DNA of 64,000 nucleotides from Branchiostoma floridae (Eukaryota; Chordata; Leptocardii; Amphioxiformes; Branchiostomatidae): NCBI RefSeq assembly GCF_000003815.2, contig NC_049986.1, positions 9,177,105 to 9,241,104 of the forward strand, read 5' to 3'. Shown piece by piece: positions 57,300 to 64,000 of this stretch (position 1 is its first letter; each line of letters starts with the position of its first letter). The notes under the pieces were generated by a model. It saw only the letters and a program-made list of their open reading frames with translations, ran no database searches and was not told where the DNA came from. The position numbers and the translations under genes were made by a program.

Positions 57300-59260
57300 G
57301 AGATTGAGTCTTACAGTCCTAAGGCTAAGTCGGCCTAGGCTACAATAGATGAATTTTATGGATGACATTCCATGCACACCTAGAAAACAAGGTGGACAAA
57401 AAAACAAAAACAAGATGTCTACATTTTCAAACTGAAGAGATACAATACGGTGTCACAAACAGCAACACTAAATTATCCTTGTATTCCATAAGAAGTAAGT
57501 GACCCTTTAATAGTCTGTGTAACGCAAACTCCGCTATCCGGAGCTTGTAGACTCCTCCCCGCGCGGCAGTATGACGGGCCTGAGAAGTGTGGTTAAATCA
57601 GGCTAAGTGACCCTGACCTCAGCACATCAAGCTTAGGCACGTCTGCATTCATGTCTATATCTGCAGTTGACTGCATTCCCGGTATACACCACATAGCGAT
57701 TATACTCAAGGAACTGTATATGATTTTGGAAACGGTCAGACATTTCAGGTAGCTAAAGCATCCACCACCTTTCGTCAGTGACACAGCAGATCTTGTTGAA
57801 GAGCAGGTTATGTATTTATGCCCTAAGTATGAATTGATAAGTTAAGGATGTATATATGAACATTATTCGCCGAAAGTTCTTGTGAAAGTTTCGTGACCCC
57901 AAAACTTTCTACCAGTGTCTGAGCGCTTCGAAGCGATATGCGTACATTGAGCTGAACAAAGGTCCCTGCAGTTCTGCCCAACCTGTAGTCTATACCATAG
58001 ATGTTGCCAGTTTTCCTTACTGCCTTTATCCTAACGCATTTGATTGACACAGAATAAATAGTCTGAAGGCGCCATCTTGTTTCGACTTTTTGCGATGGAA
58101 CAGTTAGACTTGAAGTTTGCGACATATTCCTATTTTTGGTATGTTGACTATCGCCATGGTTACAACAAAAGTTCCTGTTTATTTTCCCGAAATCAGGCGG
58201 AAATCAACGCAAATCCGTAGAATTTACTTGCTGTGGCCTTCTTTATTTCCGTATCTCGTAAACCCCAGATCAGGAACACATGTAACACATCAACTGAAGC
58301 AACCGGCAAATGCATATATTGAGAAAACATCTGCCATGCCATATTTGGTATGTCGCTCCTTATAAGGAGGCGATGCCAAACAGGTGACGTCAGTTGACCT
58401 CTCATGTGCTCTCACCAGTTGTTTTTCAAGCTGATGTGTGTTTTGCGTTTGTTTTTCGCAGGCTTTAGTAATATTTCTAGTGGTGTGCGTTTATCCATTT
58501 TTATTTTGCCGCTAGGAAGACGTGGGACTCCTATACAAAAGTGCAAAGCTGCTGGCCAACTTGACACGTCTGCTTTTTGACCGATGGTCTTACTTTTAGA
58601 CTTCACATGGAGAACTAATATAATCACATCGTACTGTTACTGTTTTTAATGATCCCGCTAAACGTTTAACATGTGTTATCTGAAACGTAAACCATTGTAA
58701 CGTCATGCATGTTGACTTATATGAAATTGTGGCTCCTGTGGTAGCACTTGATTTGGGTTTAACTTACTACACAAGATGCCTTTCTTTTCTTTTGTATTCA
58801 CAAATTTCGGCCGCTGGCATATATTATTTTTCTGCAAAATCTGACAACAAAGAAATTGATTGGCCTACCCTATATCAAGTTATTTGAACCGGCCACGGGG
58901 TTGGGTAACGTTACAACTGATTGGTAATTGTGACGTGTGGATCAACTTGTTCATGCGTCGTATTTCTTTACAGTTTGTCACAAAAGCATATTGTTAGCTC
59001 AATGTTGATACTGTAACTTCTGTTGTTAGCTGTTTTAAGCACAAAGATTTGTCGGACTTTTTTTCGGTAGTGGTACAGTATGGGCCTAGCATTGTGCAGT
59101 TGATTCAGACAGCTTAAACCTGAGCCGAGTGTCAGTTCCGATCCGCATATAACATTATGGTGAACCACCTTTGGACATGGCACGCCAGTTTTGTGTCGCG
59201 GGTTGGTGCAAGCTGCGAGCGAATGTTAGGTTTAGTCCTCTCATACCGGGAAGGACCCCG
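57300..59260. other. No gene recognised
   Basis: Noncoding sequence with short ORFs only. Confidence 0.4.
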
Positions 59261-59269
59261 TCTATTTTC

Positions 59270-59490
59270 AACAAGTGAGGTAGGTTCTTTAACGTGATCG
59301 ATCTGTTACCCTCCTCAAACAAGGGACCTTCGGCTATCCGTCCCATTGAAGAGGGCATGCCTAACCGAAGCCGAGACTCATTTTGATCCGATTCCAGTTA
59401 GGATACAGGGACTATAGGTGCCTACTAGGGATTCGAACCAACAACCTTTACATTCTAAGTCAACAACCCCAACCACAAGGCTGTCTTACC
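59270..59490 (-). mobile_element. tRNA-derived SINE
   Basis: On the minus strand, AAGACAGCCTTGTGGTTGGG (A-box side), then GTTGGTTCGAATCCC (B box), then a body ending CACGTTAAAGAACC. The order matches other deuterostome SINEs. Confidence 0.7.
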
Positions 59491-60044
59491 ACAATTGGAG
59501 CTGATTGGCTTTAAAAGCTCAGGAATACCTACCGAACATTTTACGCAGTCTCAGTACAGACTAGCTGGCGCGAAAACGTGTTTGACAACAGTCTGCCCCA
59601 CCCAAAGCAACTGACTGACTGGACACACCAGTATCAACGAACCCATCGCCGCCGATTACACACTATTTACATACTTGGCGGAACGCCAGTGCACTACAAT
59701 CACATAAAGCTACCTCACCCGACCTCACCACCAGTAGCATTTGTTTTTGCTGTACAAGGAAAAGGAAACGTACAGAGTCGAGAATTTCAATGGCTTTCCG
59801 AAGAGAGCATCAATGGAAGACTGACCTACTTTTCAGCACAATTGACAGACACTGTCAGAATAGCACCATCTTTTCATAGACATTCCCGCTATTAATACCA
59901 ACACTACCCCGGGCAGTGCTGAGATAATTTCTAGATCTTAACAATAGTCACCAGTTAAATATCAATTTTAAGATAAAAAAAGGTGCCTTAGCTATAGATT
60001 TCTCAGTCAACATTCCACAAACAGTTCAAATTTCATTTACAACT

Positions 60045-60244
60045 ACATGCAGCCAAACCTACCCAAGAAGACGGCTCAAGGGACCTATAAAATCAGGTCT
60101 ATGTGGACAGGTGGTCACTATAGACAGAATTCTTGATGGCTGCGTCAATGGGAAGAACTTATCTAAGGTATCGTGGGCCAGAAAGTGGTCACATTGGCCA
60201 AAGGGTCCTTACGTAGAGGTGGTCACTTGTACAGGGTTGACTGT
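60045..60244. mobile_element. Second copy of the TACAGTCAAACCTGT MITE
   Basis: The left end GCAGCCAAACCTACCC is diverged; the right end GTACAGGGTTGACTGTA is clear. The interior has GGTGGTCACTATAGACAG. Confidence 0.7.
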
Positions 60245-60719
60245 ATCTCTTTTGAGTCTAAAAATAGCTTCTGGAACCCTTAAAGTCTATAGCCACTGGA
60301 ATCATTGGTATAACACGTGGATGTCATTCGATTTGAAACCCATATACAAAGAATTAAGTTGTATGCTTTTTTTCCTACGTAATGCAGCAACTAAGAGGTG
60401 AAAAGGTCGGTTACAAATGGCATGAACATTATCGGCTGCCCATAGTACGATCAACTTTGTTAGCATTTAACGATTCGAATTCATAGGATTTCGCGGGTGC
60501 AACCAGGTCGTAGTTTGTTGGTGACATATATTTCAAACGTTAACGAAATAATAACGTTTCACCGATAGTAGCTTTGCATCCATGCTTTCAAAAGGGCCTG
60601 TTACACTTCGAGAAAGTATTTCTAGAGTTAGAAAGTATTTCAATGGTTTAAATCTGGATTAAGATAGCGACTTGCTTACTGTATTTAACCTGAACCAGCA
60701 AAAGTCAAAGTCTTCGTAG

Positions 60720-60910
60720 GGCGCCCATCTCCTTTCAATAGCTTTGGGCCACACAACTTTCTGCAATCACTACAGTAGGGGGCTAGTCAACTGGTAGTGG
60801 TGTGTGTTCCATACTATAAGTTTCCCAAACGCTGAGTTCTAAGCATAGAAAGCAGCATGTACCATTTTAAAGCCTTTGGTATGACTCGGCCGGGGATCGA
60901 ACTCACGACC
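60720..60910 (-). mobile_element. SINE with B box GAGTTCGATCCCC
   Basis: The minus strand has GTAGGTCGTGAGTTCGATCC then CCGGCCGAGTCATACC and AAAGGCTTTAAAATGGTAC, a common SINE head-to-body junction. Confidence 0.6.
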
Positions 60911-60924
60911 TACCTATATTTTAG

Positions 60925-61165
60925 AACCTGAACCAGCAAAACAGAAAAATTCTCGAGAGACACGGGAACTCATTACCACCGAGTTAGAATTGGGGGCATC
61001 CTCATTAGTTAGCTTCAAGCACCGCTTGAGCGCTTGCAGCTAGATGAGCAAAGGTCACAGTATTTTGACAGGTCGTCCAGTGTAATATAACCAGCTGCTG
61101 CCGCGTGGCCGCGGGCCTACGAAGCTGGCATGTCGTGCCAAAGGGAGCCTATACCTGCTATACAG
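60925..61165 (+). mobile_element. 5'-truncated LINE 3' end
   Basis: The frame ends ASSLVSFKHRLSACS, then the tail GTGTAATATAACCAGCTGCT and CTATACAGATACAG. Same family as 40,894-41,225. Confidence 0.65.
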
Positions 61166-62119
61166 ATACAGAAAAGTTTGAATCTAGTGCGGCAGCTATC
61201 CTACTGCGATGGGAGTATGTGAGGTTATAATTACCGTCCTAGTTGAATCATCTGTCGGGTTTTCTTGGTACAAAGTGAGTTGAGCTTAGTAATTTATTAG
61301 ATAGCGAATCACAGTAGGCTCCCGTCAAGTTGGCCTTGGCATTGTTTGCATGTCCCATGGGACGATCAAACTGTGATAAAGTTCAACTCACGGTTGGGGT
61401 TCTCACCTACTACCACTCTGAAGATCGTAGTGGCAAAGGCCTGAACTTGAAAACAATGGATTAAGAGGTGGAATAGATCTCTCAACAGCAATTTGGGAGC
61501 CGCATTAGGTCCTTGATGTACACAAGTGACTTCTTGTTTGTTCTGAAAGTCACGTGAATCATGATCGGGCTAGTCAGACGGCTTTTGGAGTGCGGGGGTG
61601 ACTAACGTTGTGGGGGTGTATGACAAGATATTTTTATGCCTTTGTCATCAATTACTTGTTACTTTCTTACCATGGACTGGTTGAGCCGAAGTAAGGTCAA
61701 CGCTGGTTGGACGGCTGGTGGTATGAATATTAATTAGATGAGATTCTCCCTACCTTTTAGAGCACCCCTGTGTACTATGCCCCCTTACCCTACTTGTTGC
61801 ACCGTTATTTCATACCATACCATAGTCTAAACGATGGTAACGATGATTGACAGATGATCAAGTGAGATTTAAAGCTGTCAAAATGTGACATCAACACCGT
61901 CAACTGTCTCCAGTTGATCATGTGACCGATGTTATTCTCAGTAAGCCCCGCCCATGCCCAATATCGACAAGGTCTAAAAATCCAGCCATGGCTATTTGAT
62001 ACTTGACGAAGACGATTTTGGCCCAGTTGTCGTTGATGATAAAGTTTCCAGTCGGTTGCCATGGTAACAGGCTCCTCAGGTAAACTCCTCCCAGCTGGAG
62101 AACACCGCGGGTTCCCCCT

Positions 62120-62131
62120 TGCGCATGCGCA
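62120..62131. promoter_or_regulatory. NRF-1-type palindrome
   Basis: TGCGCATGCGCA matches the NRF-1 consensus YGCGCATGCGCR. It lies 21 bp before the ATG at 62152, typical of TATA-less housekeeping promoters. Confidence 0.65.
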
Positions 62132-62151
62132 CTGGGCTCCCACTCTGCATC

Positions 62152-62181
62152 ATGGCGGCGGAAGAATCGCAAAATCCAGAG
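62152..62181 (+). CDS. First coding exon of a gene running off the right edge
   Basis: The ATG in context ATCATGGCGGCGG opens MAAEESQNPE, then a donor GAG followed by GTACTAAG. The NRF-1 palindrome just upstream supports a transcription start. Ten residues are too few to name the gene. No second exon is recognised before 64,000. Confidence 0.45.
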
Positions 62182-64000
62182 GTACTAAGCTGTGATTTCC
62201 CTTCCATTTCTTCCTAACGGTTCTTCCAATTGATTTCATATCGATGGACTAGATAAAGAACATATCAGCGATCCTCAGAATCGAGTATTAAGTGCAGATT
62301 CATCTGTTATTAGTTTGTTATGGCCCGCGTACTTTGCGGAGTCGCTCGCGCTGGAGTTCGAATCTGCTTGGTTCAAAGCGTGGCTCGAATGAATCCGGTG
62401 TGAAAAGATGGCGTACTTTTTGGTACCGCATGGCGCCGCCGCGTGCTCGCCCGTCTCTCTAAACTACCGTCTGCGATTCTCTAACGGTGAAATATTTTAC
62501 CCCGACTTTTAAATCCGACAGAATCAGTCACAGCGCTTTGATTTTGCCGCGAAGTTTTGCTTTCGAGATCGAAAACAATGCCGCGAATCGGAGTTTGTGC
62601 ACCGATGGAGGGCGTCTGTCTTCTCACTTGTTGGGAACTGGAGGATGCCAAGAGGAAATGAAGTTGCAATTGTTGTTCCGATTTTGTTGATCTAAACTTG
62701 ATCGTATTGTCAAGTTGTTTATCTAAGTGCGTGTAATTTGTTGTTTCTTATATGATTGCAATTATCCTAAAATGCCATGTTCTCCCCTGTTGTGGGATTT
62801 GCATACCAGTAGTATTTTTATTGCTCTTCAGACACTGGTCATTCTGAATGTTGAAAAATTCCAGGAACTTTTATCAACTTGAAGTTTTTTAAAGTCAAAA
62901 GCAATACATTATGATATGGTGAAAGTTAAGTAGATGCTCTTCAACTGACGTGAAATTTATGTTTGCGTCTGCAGGTTTCCTGTTGAAATGCAGACCTTCA
63001 AATGTTTGAACTGACATTACGAAAATGACCAGTGCTTTCTTGATATTTCTGTTTTAATGTCAAAAGTTGTACGTTATCACAGGACTTAAAGGTTCTGTTG
63101 CGAAAGAACAGTGTATGGCGCGGGGCATTGCGTTTCCATATAACATGTGATTTATGATTTTGGAATCCAGTTGAAATAGATCAAGAATCTAGTTTGGGAC
63201 TGGCTTGTCTAAAAAGACCTGCCAGTGTGTTTTGTAAGATTGCGTGTTTCTGACAAGCACAAGAATCAGTCAAGGACTGCGAGATTTTTGGCAGTAGAGC
63301 TTTCGTCCCCAAGTTGCCGACGTGATGAATTCAGTGCAGTGATGGTGCCAACCTACAACAAACAGCTTTTTACACCCCAATATTCATGATTTCAAGTTCA
63401 ACAGTAGACCATAAAACACAATGTTATCACCTCACTTGTTCTTTGTCATGATTTTACTCAAAACTGCCTCCACCGACAGTGAATTGGTCCATGTACCTTG
63501 CTGTGCTTGGAATTGTTGGATAAGGTATACGTACGGGACATCATATTATATTTGTACCTCATGTACCGTAAACAGATAGAGGCAATGTTAATTTCGTGTC
63601 TGCACTCTTTTTAGTTGTATTTGGAGTATAGGGTCTAGTAGATGCAGGTGACTCACATAATATATGAATATGTAATTTGAAATATCAGCATCTTGAAGCA
63701 TCAAAAGAACAAATACAGGTAGGGTTGATAAACTGATATGTTCTGATGAAACCATGTCTCTAAGCACGTCCATCTTTGCTGTTATCGATACTGATACTAG
63801 TACTAGAGATTTAGACACCAGCAGAGTTACAAGTACAACAAAGGTATTGTAACAGTTACAAGTCAACGTGTAGCTCACTGTTTAGGGTGTCCCTGGCTGA
63901 TATTGGTTGTTTTAGTCAATCTTGAAAATGTTGCTGACTGTATAATGAATAATGCAATAATAGAACAAAAAATTATGCCAATTTGGCCATTTTCATCCAT
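62182..64000 (+). other. Presumed intron, nothing recognised
   Basis: No exon or repeat is identified up to the window edge. Confidence 0.35.

Noticed and set aside
59578-59895. 105-codon ORF
   Set aside because: Lacks an ATG at its opening and shows no recognisable domain; beside SINE sequence.

Overview
The window is metazoan nuclear DNA. Its genes are split by GT-AG introns, its noncoding sequence is AT-leaning, and it is crowded with short inverted-repeat transposons, tRNA-derived SINEs, LINE tails and minisatellites. The gene content (single pre-duplication versions of vertebrate families), intron sizes and repeat types suggest a non-vertebrate deuterostome, most likely an amphioxus (Branchiostoma). 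The species call is inference.

Layout. Positions 1-1.7 kb hold an intronless, transposon-like ORF (+). On the minus strand, 4.2-12.0 kb, lie 13 coding exons of a USP20/USP33-type deubiquitinase. They run from the start codon to just past the second zinc knuckle, and the 3' exons lie beyond the left edge. At 14.28-14.95 kb two divergent 5' noncoding exons with strong donors mark a probable bidirectional promoter. To its right is a complete INPP5E-type inositol polyphosphate 5-phosphatase (+). Its coding exons span 24,993-35,963 and close in frame through every junction to a CaaX box (CSIM). From 36 to 47.6 kb is a gene-poor, repeat-rich stretch. At 47,785-48,717 is a single-exon gene for a 310-residue protein whose first 238 residues look collinear with a gasdermin N-terminal domain but which has a short basic/Ser-rich tail instead of the repressor domain. 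At 53.84-54.49 kb is a two-exon gene of unknown function. At 56,175-56,315 a 46-codon Arg/Ser/Lys/Ala-rich ORF resembles a small protamine-like protein. At 62,152 the first coding exon of another gene begins beside an NRF-1-type palindrome and continues off the right edge.

USP20/33 removes ubiquitin from client proteins and INPP5E is a ciliary phosphoinositide phosphatase; in human, USP20 and INPP5E are both on 9q34, so their head-to-head pairing here fits an old linkage. The other genes show no evident functional link.

The most unusual structures are three intronic tandem arrays that each run up to an exon edge. In the 73-bp array of the USP gene every unit carries a copy of the real 5' splice site. 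Also notable are three MITEs sharing CAG...CTG ends and 5-bp target duplications, and a three-copy dispersed repeat carrying a CTCF-like core.
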